Part shown: one piece after another, positions 53,507 to 62,849 of the stretch
Layout: each line of letters opens with the position of its first letter
How positions within the stretch are numbered: the first letter of the stretch is position 1
Assembly: GCF_000740795.1 (NCBI RefSeq)
Contig: NZ_JGYG01000008.1
Coordinates: 62,001 to 126,000 of the forward strand
DNA: 64,000 nt
DNA from: Haematobacter massiliensis
Lineage (GTDB): Bacteria > Pseudomonadota > Alphaproteobacteria > Rhodobacterales > Rhodobacteraceae
Direction: 5' to 3'
Translations under genes and position numbers: made by a program
The notes under the pieces: model-generated
The model's input: the letters and a program-made list of their open reading frames with translations, nothing else
Told to the model about the DNA's origin: nothing
Databases searched by the model: none

Positions 53507-54980
53507 TTTCCGCGAAGGCGCGGCTCCCTCTTTGCCTCGCCGGAGCACCAACGACCTTGCTCTACGCGGGGGCAATTCCGAGGCGGCCAGAGCTGCCATC
53601 ACCCCATCCTGTCTTCGACTGGGAGCATTTCAGCAACTGGTGAAGCCACGGATGCACTGACCCCTGACCCTCACCAATCAAGGTACCCATGAAGGCTGCG
53701 TCATAATCGGCGTTGTTTGTGCCGTTCTTCCTGCGGTTTTCACCAGGAGGTTTGTCATGACCTTATCCTTTCCGACCTGCGAGGAGAGTGCGTATCGACG
53801 CTGTTCCACAGCGATGTGATCGTGGTGCTGAACGTCGCGACGGATTTCGACCTGAACACGCCTTACGTCCAATATCTGACGGAGAGTTTCCCTCCCCGGT
53901 TTTCAACGACGCCGCAGTGGAAACGCTGGTCCGGGCCGCCGACGCACTCCCCCAGCGTCCCCGTCGTTCGACATGCAGACAAACGGCCTCCCGCAGGGCG
54001 ATGCCATGGAAGCCTCCGGCGGCCATTCGCTGCAAGGGCCAGCACGGCACTGTTGACCGAGGCCGCCACGCAGACCTCCGATGCGGCCCTCCTGCTGGCA
54101 AGCCTAATCAATGGCGCGGTGCGGAAACCCTGGCAATGATGGCGCCTTTGGTTCGGCCTCGGCGGCGGTGTGATCCTGTCGACAGGGGAGGTCATCGACC
54201 TCCCCCGCGCCAACACCCGGGACCGTGGCGAGACGACGCCGATCCCGGTTACCCTCGGCTCCGAGAAGATGAACTCCGGCAGCGGCAACGCTGTCTACCG
54301 CCGACATCACCGGCTCGATATCCGTTCGCTCACCCCAACCGACAGCAACTCCCGTGTCGGCGGTAAGACCAGCTATGCCAGCAGCTTCAACATCGACGCG
54401 TTGACGATAAGGCACACCCGTTTCGACAGCGTGTCCGGGGCGGCAGATCTGAAGGTGCTCGCGTGGCTTGACGTCTTCGATTTCTCCAACGCGCGCCTTG
54501 ATTTCACGCGGGTAGCCAAGGGGACCCGGCCTTCGTCGTGCTGAACGGCGCCACTTCCACCGGACTCGTGAACAGCAATTTCGCGCGCTTTGATCCGTTC
54601 GGAGACCCAGCTCCATGACTGCCACCTGACATTCGGCGATGGCGGCAGACGTGAAGGCGCGGCCCGATACCGCCTCCCCCACCTATCTCTACATGTGGCG
54701 AGGTCGGGAGTTCCGATCTTGGCGAAACCCTCTTCGCCAGCGTGACGGGATCCGCCACGCGCTTGAGCCGGAGGGCGATCTTTCCACCGATTTCGGTTTG
54801 GCCGGCGCGGAGGACGACCCCGGCTACGACCCCGGATCCGGGCCGATACGGCGGCCAGCCTTGCCCGGCTTGCCGCGGGGATTGGCGTTTCTGCGCTGAT
54901 CGGTCCGGTGCCCGGGCTGCTGACCGGCTCCGTTCCATATTTTGCGCCATGTTCCAGCCTTTTCTGGCGGTGCTCTATGG
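53507..54980. other. Decayed coding region, unrecognised
   Basis: Open stretches in shifting plus-strand frames look like remains of a secreted or surface protein: DVIVVLNVATDFDLNTPYVQ (about 53815-53880), GVILSTGEVIDLPRANTRDR (about 54170-54230), SFNIDALTIRHTRFDSVSGA and LDVFDFSNARLDFTRV (about 54380-54520), and ATSTGLVNSNFARFDPFG (about 54550-54605). Frames change several times and no intact start exists. Beta-helix or anchor-type repeats are possible but not established. Confidence 0.35.
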
Positions 54981-54984
54981 GTAA

Positions 54985-55290
54985 TGCGTGCCCCGCATCA
55001 TCGACATCGCCTCAGAGCTCGGGCCGCGCGAACGCCTCGGCCTATGCGGCGGCGAAGGCGGGATGCTGGCGATGACCCGATCCTGGGCGGAGGCGCTGAC
55101 ACCGCGCATCTTGGTCAATGCCGTCGCACCCGGGCCGGCTGATACCCCCTCATGGCATTCGACGGGCTGACCCCCGGGGAGCAGGCAGGGGAGGCCGACA
55201 AAGCGCTGAAGTGGATCGACTGCCCGGAGGAGATCGCCGCAGTCGTCGCTTTTCTCGCCTCCCCCGGAAGCCCCGAAGCAGGTTTGGCCA
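54985..55290 (+). pseudogene. Short-chain dehydrogenase/reductase C-terminal remnant
   Basis: Combining plus-strand frames gives PRIIDIASELG, then the catalytic pair in SAYAAAKAGMLAMTRSWAEA (Tyr-x3-Lys), LTPRILVNAVAPGPADTP, then MAFDGLTPGEQAGEADKAL and EEIAAVVAFLASP, the standard SDR C-terminal order. At least two frameshifts occur, and the N-terminal NAD-binding half is missing. Confidence 0.75.
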
Positions 55291-55474
55291 GTTAGAGTTG
55301 AAATGCGATAAGTCCTGTCAGCATAGCATGATCCGGGCGGGCGGAGAGCTCGGCATCGCAGCCGGACCGGATCATGCGGTCAGGTTGGGGTAGTCGACGT
55401 TCAGAGCCATACCTGCCGTTGACCCTGCCTTTCTAAAAGCCCACAAAACGGCATGCATGTAGGCGTGAGCAGGA
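55291..55474. other. Short intergenic segment
   Basis: Less GC-rich spacer between the SDR remnant and the phosphotransferase gene. It is the only space for that gene's promoter. AGCAGGA just before ATG 55475 acts as ribosome binding site. Confidence 0.35.
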
Positions 55475-56353
55475 ATGGCCACCGACGAGCTTCCGGTTGA
55501 TGCCCGATCCGTTGCCCGCCTGCTCCAAGCGCAGGCGCCTGAATGGGCTGATCGGCCCGTGGTTCGCCTAGCCTCCACTGGGACGGATAATGCCATCTTC
55601 CGTCTGGGAGAGGATCTTCTCGTCCGATTGCCGCGACAACAAAGTGCCGTTGCATTGCTGAAGAAGGAGCTTGACTGGCTGCCGCACCTGAGGGGCTTGC
55701 CGTTGGACATCCCCGCTCTGCGCTTTCGGGGGAAAACCGACGGCGGCTTGGACTTCGGCATCTTCGATTGGATGGCTGGAGAAATTGCCTCCGCTGAGCG
55801 ATTGGCCGATCCAGGGGAATCTGCCCGCCGTCTCGCAGATTTTCTGCACGCGCTTCATCTGAACGACACGACGGGCGCGCCTGTGGCTGGAGCCGAAAAC
55901 CACCGCCGTGGCGCGATGCTGGACAACCTGACGCCCCTGACCATTCGCGCCATCGACATCCTCCGCGATGAGGTGGATTCTCCTCGCGCCCTTGCGCTTT
56001 GGAACGACGCCTGTGCGCACCGCTTCGAGGGGCCTGCTGTCTGGCTGCACGGCGATCTCAAGGCCGACAATCTGATTGCGAGGGGCGGCGTCCTGCGAGG
56101 GGTCATAGATTGGGGGCTGGCAGCCGTCGGAGACCCAGCAGCCGATTATGCGAGCGCTTGGTCATGGGTCGATCCTCGCGCGCGCAACGTCTTTCGCGAT
56201 AGCCTTAATTTGTCAGAGGCCGACTGGCTCCGAGCTCAAGGATGGGCGCTTTACGGCGCGGTGATTGCCCTGAGTTATTATCGCGGCGGCAAAAACGAGG
56301 CCCTAACCTCGCAGTCGCGGCAGACGCTCTCGCGTCTGACTCTTCTGCGTTAG
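55475..56353 (+). CDS. Aminoglycoside phosphotransferase-family kinase
   Basis: 292 residues. The kinase-like fold shows GTDNAIFRLGEDLLVRLPRQ (nucleotide-binding strands), the catalytic loop AVWLHGDLKADNLIARGG with Asp, and the metal-binding VIDWGLAAVGDPAADYASAW. It resembles streptomycin/macrolide-type and uncharacterised APH proteins. Actual substrate unknown: it may be an antibiotic or a metabolite. Flanked by decayed DNA and IS30 debris, so horizontal origin is possible. Confidence 0.85.
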   Translation: MATDELPVDARSVARLLQAQAPEWADRPVVRLASTGTDNAIFRLGEDLLVRLPRQQSAVALLKKELDWLPHLRGLPLDIPALRFRGKTDGGLDFGIFDWMAGEIASAERLADPGESARRLADFLHALHLNDTTGAPVAGAENHRRGAMLDNLTPLTIRAIDILRDEVDSPRALALWNDACAHRFEGPAVWLHGDLKADNLIARGGVLRGVIDWGLAAVGDPAADYASAWSWVDPRARNVFRDSLNLSEADWLRAQGWALYGAVIALSYYRGGKNEALTSQSRQTLSRLTLLR

Positions 56354-56405
56354 CTTGATCGGCTCAAGGTGAGTTCACCGGCAGCTTCGTCCCGCAAAGC
56401 AGACC

Positions 56406-56591
56406 CTATCCTTGCACTTCGGGATCATGCCAGAAATTGCGCCGGATCTCGCGATGGATGGTGGAGCGGTGTCGGCCGAGCTGAATCGCGATCTGCGCCA
56501 CGCTGACCCTGCGATGCAGCAGTCCAGCCATAAGCCGGCGTTCATCAAGTGACAACTGCGCTGCCTCACTATTGAGGTCAACAACTTCCAT
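56406..56591 (-). mobile_element. IS30-family transposase N-terminal fragment
   Basis: 61-residue frame from ATG 56591 beginning MEVVDLNSEAAQLSLDERRL and continuing VSVAQIAIQLGRHRSTIHRE then IRRNFWHDPEV, the IS30 HTH. It ends at a stop after about 60 residues, whereas intact transposases are about 320-400. It lies convergently against the phosphotransferase gene. Confidence 0.7.
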
Positions 56592-56616
56592 CCCATGCGG
56601 GTGGTCCGCCTGCCGG

Positions 56617-57042
56617 TCAGCCGCGCGCTGCAAGCCAGGCGTCGATACCGGCCTGTGCTACGGCCTGGTCCTGCGCGGGTGAGCCGGAGGATATGCCGAT
56701 CCCACCGACAACATCCCCGTTCCACACCACAGGCAAGCCGCCCCCGACGACTATCAGCCGGCCTCCGATGGCGGAGTTGATACCGTAGGCGGCTGATCCG
56801 GGCTGGCTTGCGCTCCCATAGTCATGGGTCGCTTTCTTTGCCGCGGAAGCTGTGAACGCCTTGTCAATCGCAATGGTTGTCGAGGTGACCTTCCCGCCTT
56901 CCATGCGCTCGAAAGCGATGAGCTGTCCGCTTTCATCCGTCACGGCGATGCACATCGGGACGCCGATTTCCCTTGCGTGTGCGGCGGCGCCCGAGATCAA
57001 TTCACGCGCGTCTTCGATGTCCAGTCTCGTGAGTGTCTTCAT
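56617..57042 (-). CDS. HbpS/GlcG-family heme-binding-like protein
   Basis: 141 residues. LDIEDARELISGAAAHAREI, PMCIAVTDESGQLIAFERME, GGRLIVVGGGLPVVWNGDVV and GGIGISSGSPAQDQAVAQAG are typical of the GlcG/HbpS (DUF336) family. Members bind heme or accompany glycolate and lactate oxidation genes. GAGGAAGA precedes ATG 57042. It lies 200 nt downstream of the lactate permease on the same strand, so joint expression is likely. Function is not established. Confidence 0.9.
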   Translation of the reverse strand: MKTLTRLDIEDARELISGAAAHAREIGVPMCIAVTDESGQLIAFERMEGGKVTSTTIAIDKAFTASAAKKATHDYGSASQPGSAAYGINSAIGGRLIVVGGGLPVVWNGDVVGGIGISSGSPAQDQAVAQAGIDAWLAARG

Positions 57043-57242
57043 TGATCTTCCTCGGGCCTCTTTGGTCGATATTCGCACATTGGATTTGAAGGGCTGCTGA
57101 CTGCCGCTGTCGTGGCCAGCTTGCTCACCGCATTGCCGAGGCGCGCGGCAAGCCATCGCATCCTCCGCGCAACGATCCTCTGCTCCACCGCAATCCGCGT
57201 GGCGGTCCTCAGGCCGCTGATCGCCACGCGCTGTCCCGCACC

Positions 57243-58937
57243 TCAGTTCAGGAGCAAGGGATCGTTGATTCCCAGAACGTAGAACCCGACGCAGAGAAGG
57301 ATCCCTGAGAAGCAAAGGTAATAGATCGTCGGCAGAATTGTGATCCTGAGCGTCGCGCCTTCCCGCCCGAGCAAGCCCACCGTCGCCGAGGCCGCCACCA
57401 CATTGTGGATCGCGATCATATTGCCGGCGGCCGCGCCCACGGACTGGCCCGCCACCATCAGGGCCGATGAAAGCCCGAGTCCTTCCGCAACCGAGAACTG
57501 GAACTGGCTCAGCATCAGATTGCTGACGGTGTTCGATCCTGCGAGGAAGGCCCCAAGCGCGCCGACGGCGGGGGCAAAGAACGGATAGACGGCGCCGACC
57601 TGCATCGCAACCCAATCGGCGACAAGGATCGGCATGCTTTGCAGATCGTTGGCATTGACGCCGGAGTTGATCATGACCCGCACCATCGGAACGGTAAAGA
57701 TGAGCACGAAGCCCGCCCCGGCGATCGTGGTGGTGCTCTCCCGTATTGCCGCGGCGAAGTCCGAAAGGGACATGCGGTGCAGGAAGACCGTCATCATACA
57801 GATCATGACGAGAATGCCGCCGGGGGAGAAGAGCAGCGAGAAATCTCCGTTGATACCCTCTTCACCCATGATGCCGTTGAACATGACATTGGCGGATTTC
57901 AGCAGATCACCGAACGGGACGAATGTCCGGCTCAGGACAAGCACCAGCGCGAGGATCACATAGGGGGTCCAGGCCAGCGCCAGAGAAATCTTTTGCCGGG
58001 AAAGGTTCTCGAGCTTGATGTCGACCTTGCCAAACCATTCCTTCGCCCAGGCTGACTTCTCCGGGAAATCCCACGTGTCGCGGGGTACGAGGATGCGCTG
58101 CTTCGCCGCCAAGGTCATGAGTGCAAGCCCCACGAGGCCCCCGAGGATCGAAGGGAACTCTGCCCCCAGAAACACGGCCGCCAGCACATAGGGAACCGTC
58201 ATCGCGCACGCCGCCATGATGGCGAACGGCGCGATGGAGAGCCCCTCCGTCCAGGATTTGTTCTTGCCGAAGAACCGCGTCATGATGACGACGAGAAACA
58301 GCGGCATGAACGTGCCGCAAATGGCATGGAGGATCGCCACTTCAGAGGTGATGAGGTGAAAGAAGTGCTGCCAGTTCGATCCGTTCGCAACGAGTTCGCC
58401 GGTGATAGCGGTCTGGTCCAGCCCGCTCTGCACACCAACGATGAGCGGTGTTCCCACCGCCCCGAAAGAAACGGGTGTGGACTGGATGATGAGGCCAAAG
58501 ACGACCGCCGCCATTGCCGGAAATCCGACAGCGACCATGAGCGGTGCCGCCACGGCAGCCGGTGTTCCGAAACCGGATGCCCCCTCAATGAAGGACCCGA
58601 AGAGCCATGCGATGAGGATGACCTGGATCCTCCTGTCGGGACTTATGGCAGTGAAACCCGACCGGATTGTCGAAACCGCGCCCGAGTGTTTAAGCGTGTT
58701 GAGGAGGAGCAGGGCACCGAAGATGATCCACAGCAGGCCCGCGCTCTGCAGAAGGCCCTGAATCGTCGAGGAGATCACGCGACTTGGGCTGACCCCCCAT
58801 GCGGTGAGAGCGACTACGACCGCGATGACATAGGTCAGCGGCATGACGTATTTCGCGGGCGCTCGAAAGCCCACCAGCAGGACCCCTGCCGTAAGAATTG
58901 GCAAGAACGCCAATAGCGCCAAGAAACCAGAACTCAT
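57243..58937 (-). CDS. lldP: L-lactate permease (LldP/LctP family)
   Basis: 564 residues, about 12-14 helices. [20 protein letters not shown] is the family signature. Further segments are [17 protein letters not shown] and [23 protein letters not shown] 58937 ([20 protein letters not shown]) follows GGGGAG; a longer frame adds a non-membrane N terminus. It imports lactate or glycolate with protons. Divergent from an FCD-type GntR regulator; a strong palindrome lies between. Confidence 0.93.
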   Translation of the reverse strand: MSSGFLALLAFLPILTAGVLLVGFRAPAKYVMPLTYVIAVVVALTAWGVSPSRVISSTIQGLLQSAGLLWIIFGALLLLNTLKHSGAVSTIRSGFTAISPDRRIQVILIAWLFGSFIEGASGFGTPAAVAAPLMVAVGFPAMAAVVFGLIIQSTPVSFGAVGTPLIVGVQSGLDQTAITGELVANGSNWQHFFHLITSEVAILHAICGTFMPLFLVVIMTRFFGKNKSWTEGLSIAPFAIMAACAMTVPYVLAAVFLGAEFPSILGGLVGLALMTLAAKQRILVPRDTWDFPEKSAWAKEWFGKVDIKLENLSRQKISLALAWTPYVILALVLVLSRTFVPFGDLLKSANVMFNGIMGEEGINGDFSLLFSPGGILVMICMMTVFLHRMSLSDFAAAIRESTTTIAGAGFVLIFTVPMVRVMINSGVNANDLQSMPILVADWVAMQVGAVYPFFAPAVGALGAFLAGSNTVSNLMLSQFQFSVAEGLGLSSALMVAGQSVGAAAGNMIAIHNVVAASATVGLLGREGATLRITILPTIYYLCFSGILLCVGFYVLGINDPLLLN

Positions 58938-59047
58938 CCTGCAACTCCCCCCCTGAATGCCGCATGGATGGGCACTGCTCGCTGGGCGTGCTGGCTGCGG
59001 CAAATTTTTCGTTGTGTCTCATCGCCCCTCCCAGACCGATGATACTT

Positions 59048-59070
59048 TTTGGTAAAATATTTTTACCAAA
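59048..59070. promoter_or_regulatory. FCD/GntR operator candidate between lldP and its regulator
   Basis: Perfect 10-bp arms TTTGGTAAAA (59048-59057) and TTTTACCAAA (59061-59070) with 3-nt centre TAT. The GGT...ACC symmetry is that of LldR/PdhR/FadR-type regulators. It lies in the divergent promoter region, 111 nt from lldP and 103 nt from the regulator start. Confidence 0.75.
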
Positions 59071-59172
59071 CGAGTCAAACGTTATGCCGGGCGCTCCCCT
59101 TCCGGAAACCGATTGCCTGCGCCACAGGCGTAAAGATATTGGTGTGCATGATTATCAACGGAGGTCGCGTTG

Positions 59173-59952
59173 ATGAGCGAGATCAAGTCTATCGGGCCGG
59201 AGCGGGCATCCGACTGCATACGCAAGCATATCGAAGACCTGATCTTGGAAGGTTCCCTGAGGCCGGGCGAACAGCTTCTGCCCGAGCGGGAGATGGCCGC
59301 CAGGCTCAACACATCGCGGCCCACACTTCGGGATGCCCTCAGGGCGCTTGAGGCGGCTGGTCTGCTCATCAAGGAGGGGCGAACGGTCAAGGTCGCTCGG
59401 CTCGGCACGAAGAGCATCACCGATCCCCTGCTCAAGATGCTGTCCGATCACCGCGAGGTGGCCGACGACTATCTGGAGTTCCGCGATGTCGTGGAAAGTT
59501 CCGCTGCGGCAATGGCGGCAGAGCGTGCCAACGCACCCGAGATCAAGCGCATCGAGGATTGCGTCGCGCGTATCGAGGCCGCGCATGATACCGGGAGCCC
59601 GGCGGACGAAGTCGATGCCGACGCAGAGCTTCATATCGCGATTTATGAGGCGAGCCATAATCTGGTGTTGCTCCAGATCATGCGCGCTCTCGCGGAAAAT
59701 CTGAGGACGGACATTCTCTACAATAGGCAGCGCTTGTTCACCGTTCCAGATGTCCGCGACGTACTGCGCGATCAGCACCTTGCGATCGCCCGCGCGATTA
59801 TCGAACGACAGCCGGACGCGGCGCGATCCGCAGCACATGAGCACTTGGATTATCTTCGCCGCGCGATCCGGGAGGTCCATGAAACACAGGTAAAGCTCGA
59901 ACTTTCCCTGCGGCGGCGCGACAGCGGGGGGCTTAGCGCGCTCAAGGGTTAG
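59173..59952 (+). CDS. FadR/GntR-family regulator with FCD domain (LldR-like)
   Basis: 259 residues. Winged HTH at about 1-75 (EDLILEGSLRPGEQLLPERE, LNTSRPTLRDALRALEAAGL) and FCD ligand-binding domain at about 90-235 (YLEFRDVVESSAAAMAAERA, ELHIAIYEASHNLVLLQIMR) with metal-binding Asp and His typical of lactate/pyruvate sensors. GGAGG (59160-59164) precedes ATG 59173; TTG 59170 is an alternative. Divergence from lldP and the shared palindrome suggest control of lactate uptake. Confidence 0.92.
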   Translation: MSEIKSIGPERASDCIRKHIEDLILEGSLRPGEQLLPEREMAARLNTSRPTLRDALRALEAAGLLIKEGRTVKVARLGTKSITDPLLKMLSDHREVADDYLEFRDVVESSAAAMAAERANAPEIKRIEDCVARIEAAHDTGSPADEVDADAELHIAIYEASHNLVLLQIMRALAENLRTDILYNRQRLFTVPDVRDVLRDQHLAIARAIIERQPDAARSAAHEHLDYLRRAIREVHETQVKLELSLRRRDSGGLSALKG

Positions 59953-60037
59953 GTCACGTTGACAAAAACGGCCTCCACTAGGGTGGGAACTGTGATTTGC
60001 AGCGTGCCTTTAGGTGGGACATCTGCTCGCCGCGCAA
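59953..60037. other. Short spacer
   Basis: Region after the FCD regulator with no feature recognised. It leads directly into an IS5 remnant. Confidence 0.3.
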
Positions 60038-60305
60038 CCTGATATCCGATGATGAGTGGGCATTCTTCGCAAGCTTTATCGGTGCAGTCCGGCATCCGAA
60101 CGGGCCTTCGGACTACCCTCTTGTTCCGGATGGGATTTCCCGGAGTGAGGCGTGAGCTGCCACCGGTTCAAGGCCATGCGTAACACGAAGCGGGCGTGGC
60201 CTGCCCGAAGTGTTCGGCAAGTGGTCGTCGGTCTACCGCCAGTTCCGCCGCTGGACGCTCGCGGGGCTATCGGAGGACATCCCGGACGCGCTGGAACCAT
60301 GCGGG
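60038..60305 (+). pseudogene. IS5-family transposase N-terminal remnant
   Basis: NLISDDEWAFFASFIGAVRH is followed, in another frame at about 60199-60303, by LPEVFGKWSSVYRQFRRWTL and AGLSEDIPDALE, matching the N-terminal region of IS5 transposases (usual form DLPEEFGKWSSVYRQFRRW). The middle is frameshifted or deleted and the DDE domain is absent. It is a different IS5 subgroup from the remnant at 47145-48010. Confidence 0.75.
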
Positions 60306-60831
60306 GGAGACGGGCGAGACGGCGGTGCGGTTCCTCTATGGCGAGGTGATCGACCCTGCGGAGACGCCCAGGTTCCTGATCCTGACGATGGACAGCTTCG
60401 CAAACCTCAACCCCCGCGCGCCCGTGCCGCGCCTATATCGACACGCTCTGCCCGCGCCCAAGGGCCGTTCGTCCCCAGGCGCAGGATCACCCGCGCCACT
60501 TTTGCAGCTTCGCCATGCCGCCGATCCAGCGGCCATACAGCGCGGCCTTGTGCTGCATGTAGCCCTCCGGGCGAGACCGGGCGCGCTATACCGTCGGCTT
60601 GTCCGGGTCCGTGACCAGCGCACCGGCCAGCCCATGCGGCACCATCTTTCGGCTCAGTTCCGGCATTGGCAGGGGATTGGCTACGGCTATTGGCGCAAGC
60701 TAGGCGGCGGCGGTGGCGGGAGCGCCAACGCGCTGATCGTCGGCGAGGTGGAGGAGACGGCGGCCCGTAACGAATGCGCCCCGCCTCCTCTGCGGGTGAC
60801 GGGGCGGTTCTTCGCCGGCGTGGTGGAAGAG
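60306..60831. other. Coding-poor stretch
   Basis: A plus-strand frame with FLYGEVIDPAETPRFLILTM followed by DSFANLN (about 60330-60420) looks coding-like but matches nothing I recognise and has no start. The rest is GC-rich without features. Confidence 0.35.
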
Positions 60832-61638
60832 TCAGTTCAGCGCCATCGCGGGCTGCAAGCGATAGTCGCTGCCCGCAAACACTCGCAGGCGTCGCGACCC
60901 CATGCGGATGAAGCGCGGCTGCAAGCCGAAGACGCGGCGGATCGAATGGCTGAAATGGCTGCTGTCGGGATAGCCGAGGTCCAGCGCCACATCGGTCAGG
61001 CTGGTTTCGCGGTTTGCATGATCCATGAAGCGTCGCGCTCGCCGCCACATCCGGTGCGAGCGGAAGGAGGTCTGCGTCGTCTCCTTGAAGAGATGCAGGA
61101 AGCGGGAGGTGGAGAGATCCACCGCCGCTGCGCAGGCCTCGGCGGAGACGGCTTCCTCCGGGTCGTCATGCAGAAGGTCCAGCGCCCGCGCGATGCGGGG
61201 CTCCAGCTCCCTGCGCCCGAAGGCGCGCCCGAAGAAGAGGCGGTCGAATTCGGAGGTGGAAAAGCCGCCCGCATCCTCCATCGCGGCGACCGACCCCGCC
61301 GCGCGGCGGATGCGGTCCGCGATGTCCGGCCCCGGCGGGGTCGCGGTCAGCGCGCCGATTTCCTGCTGGGTGATGCTTTCAGGCTCGATCAGCAGGCAGG
61401 CGATGCTGCCGCTGGCGGTGCGCAGGCGATGCGGGGTGTAGGGCGTCACCACCGCCACATCCACCCGCCGCGCCGGCCCCGCGCCCTGCGCGATCTCCAG
61501 ATCCCGGTTTGGCGCGACATAGACCGCCACCGCCCCCAGTTCGCGCCTGTGCATCGAATTGCCGACCAGCCCGCAGTAATAGATGCGGTCGCGGCCGATC
61601 ATCATGCAGTTCTGACGAATTGCGTCGTAATGGCTCAT
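60832..61638 (-). CDS. AraC-family transcriptional regulator
   Basis: 268 residues with C-terminal double HTH (AVDLSTSRFLHLFKETTQTS, TSLTDVALDLGYPDSSHFSH, RRVFGLQPRFIR). The N-terminal half is a sensor domain without clear cupin motifs. ATG 61638 (MSHYDAIRQNCMMIG) follows GGGGAGGGG; a start at 61674 lacks this. It lies 45 nt after the phosphotransferase-like gene on the same strand, possibly in the same transcript. Confidence 0.9.
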   Translation of the reverse strand: MSHYDAIRQNCMMIGRDRIYYCGLVGNSMHRRELGAVAVYVAPNRDLEIAQGAGPARRVDVAVVTPYTPHRLRTASGSIACLLIEPESITQQEIGALTATPPGPDIADRIRRAAGSVAAMEDAGGFSTSEFDRLFFGRAFGRRELEPRIARALDLLHDDPEEAVSAEACAAAVDLSTSRFLHLFKETTQTSFRSHRMWRRARRFMDHANRETSLTDVALDLGYPDSSHFSHSIRRVFGLQPRFIRMGSRRLRVFAGSDYRLQPAMALN

Positions 61639-61683
61639 TTTCCCCTCCCCGAGATCTGAACCTGTTTCCTCCACGGCGCGCGA

Positions 61684-62721
61684 TCAGCCGCGCACCATCC
61701 TCCATGCGAGATCCGCAATCGGCGCCGCCTTTGCCCCCACTTCCCTCGCATCCGCGTTCGCGGCCGACCCGTGGATCGCGCGCTGCGCGATTCCCTGAAG
61801 GATCGCCGCGATCCTGAACATGCTGAGTGCGAGGAAGAAGGTCCAGTGCTCACCGGGCCGCTGCCCCGTCCGCGCGGAATAGGCGGCGAGGTAGGCGGCC
61901 TCGTCCGGGATGCCGAGCGCCGCGAAATCCACCCCCGCCAGCCCGCGGAAGAGCTCCGGCGGAAAGCGCCAGCTGAGGCAGTGATAGGCGAAATCCGCCC
62001 GCGGATCGCCGAGCGTCGACAGCTCCCAGTCCAGCACCGCGACGATGCGCGGCTCGGTCGGGTGGATCATCACATTGTCCAGCCGGTAATCGCCATGGAC
62101 GAGCCGCACCTCCCCCTCCGGCGGCAGGTTGGCGGGCAGCCAGTCGATGAGCCGGTCCATCGCCGGGATCGGCACCGTCTCACTGGCGCGATACTGCCTG
62201 GTCCAGCGGGTGATCTGGCGGGAGAGATAGTCGCCATGGCGGCCGAAATCGCCCAGTCCGAGGACCAGCGGGTCCAGCGCGTGGATCGCCGCGATCACCC
62301 GGCCCATGTCCTCGAAGACCGCCGCCCGTTCCGGCCTCGTGAGTTCGGGCAGGCGCGGATCCCAGAAGATGCGCCCCGGCACCAGATCCATGACGTAGAA
62401 CATGCTGCCCGCCACGCCGTCGTCGCGGCAAAGCGCATGGACGCGCGGCACCGGAATCCCCGCGCGGCCCACCGCCGCCAGCACCCGGAACTCCCGGTCG
62501 ACGGCATGGGCGGAGGGCAGCAGATGCCCCAGCGGCTTGCGCCGCAGCACATAGTCCCCCGAGGCGGCGGAGAGGCGGAAGGTCGGGTTCGACTGCCCGC
62601 CCGTGAAGCGGCTGAGCCGCGCGGGCCCGCGATAGCCCTCGACATGCGCGGCGAGCCAGCGCTCCAGCGCGGGCGGGCAGGTCGGGGCGTCCAGCGGGTC
62701 GGCTATCGCGGTATCGGTCAT
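61684..62721 (-). CDS. Phosphotransferase family protein (ACAD10/11-type APH domain)
   Basis: 345 residues. RFTGGQSNPTFRLSAASGDY, VLRRKPLGHLLPSAHAVDRE, catalytic loop RLVHGDYRLDNVMIHPTEPR and VLDWELSTLGDPRADFAYHC. This group occurs beside acyl-CoA dehydrogenases and corresponds to the N-terminal kinase domain of eukaryotic ACAD10/11, which phosphorylates hydroxyacyl-CoAs before elimination. Here the acyl-CoA dehydrogenase is divergent, 128 nt away, supporting a joint role in 4-hydroxy or branched acyl-CoA oxidation (inference). Confidence 0.9.
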   Translation of the reverse strand: MTDTAIADPLDAPTCPPALERWLAAHVEGYRGPARLSRFTGGQSNPTFRLSAASGDYVLRRKPLGHLLPSAHAVDREFRVLAAVGRAGIPVPRVHALCRDDGVAGSMFYVMDLVPGRIFWDPRLPELTRPERAAVFEDMGRVIAAIHALDPLVLGLGDFGRHGDYLSRQITRWTRQYRASETVPIPAMDRLIDWLPANLPPEGEVRLVHGDYRLDNVMIHPTEPRIVAVLDWELSTLGDPRADFAYHCLSWRFPPELFRGLAGVDFAALGIPDEAAYLAAYSARTGQRPGEHWTFFLALSMFRIAAILQGIAQRAIHGSAANADAREVGAKAAPIADLAWRMVRG

Positions 62722-62849
62722 CGTCTTCCTCCCTCGCCCTGAAAGATTCCGCAGTTTCCTGTCATCGTCAATCGAAATCGTCGGACACTATTGCCTGAAA
62801 GAATGTTCCGACCTAATCTGCCGCCAACCATCAGGAGGAGGTTCAATCC
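62722..62849. promoter_or_regulatory. Divergent promoter region of phosphotransferase and acyl-CoA dehydrogenase
   Basis: 128-nt gap holding both promoters. AGGAGG at about 62833-62838 serves the dehydrogenase. A locally AT-rich part lies about 62760-62810. The AraC-type regulator encoded next to the phosphotransferase gene is a candidate controller. Confidence 0.45.
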
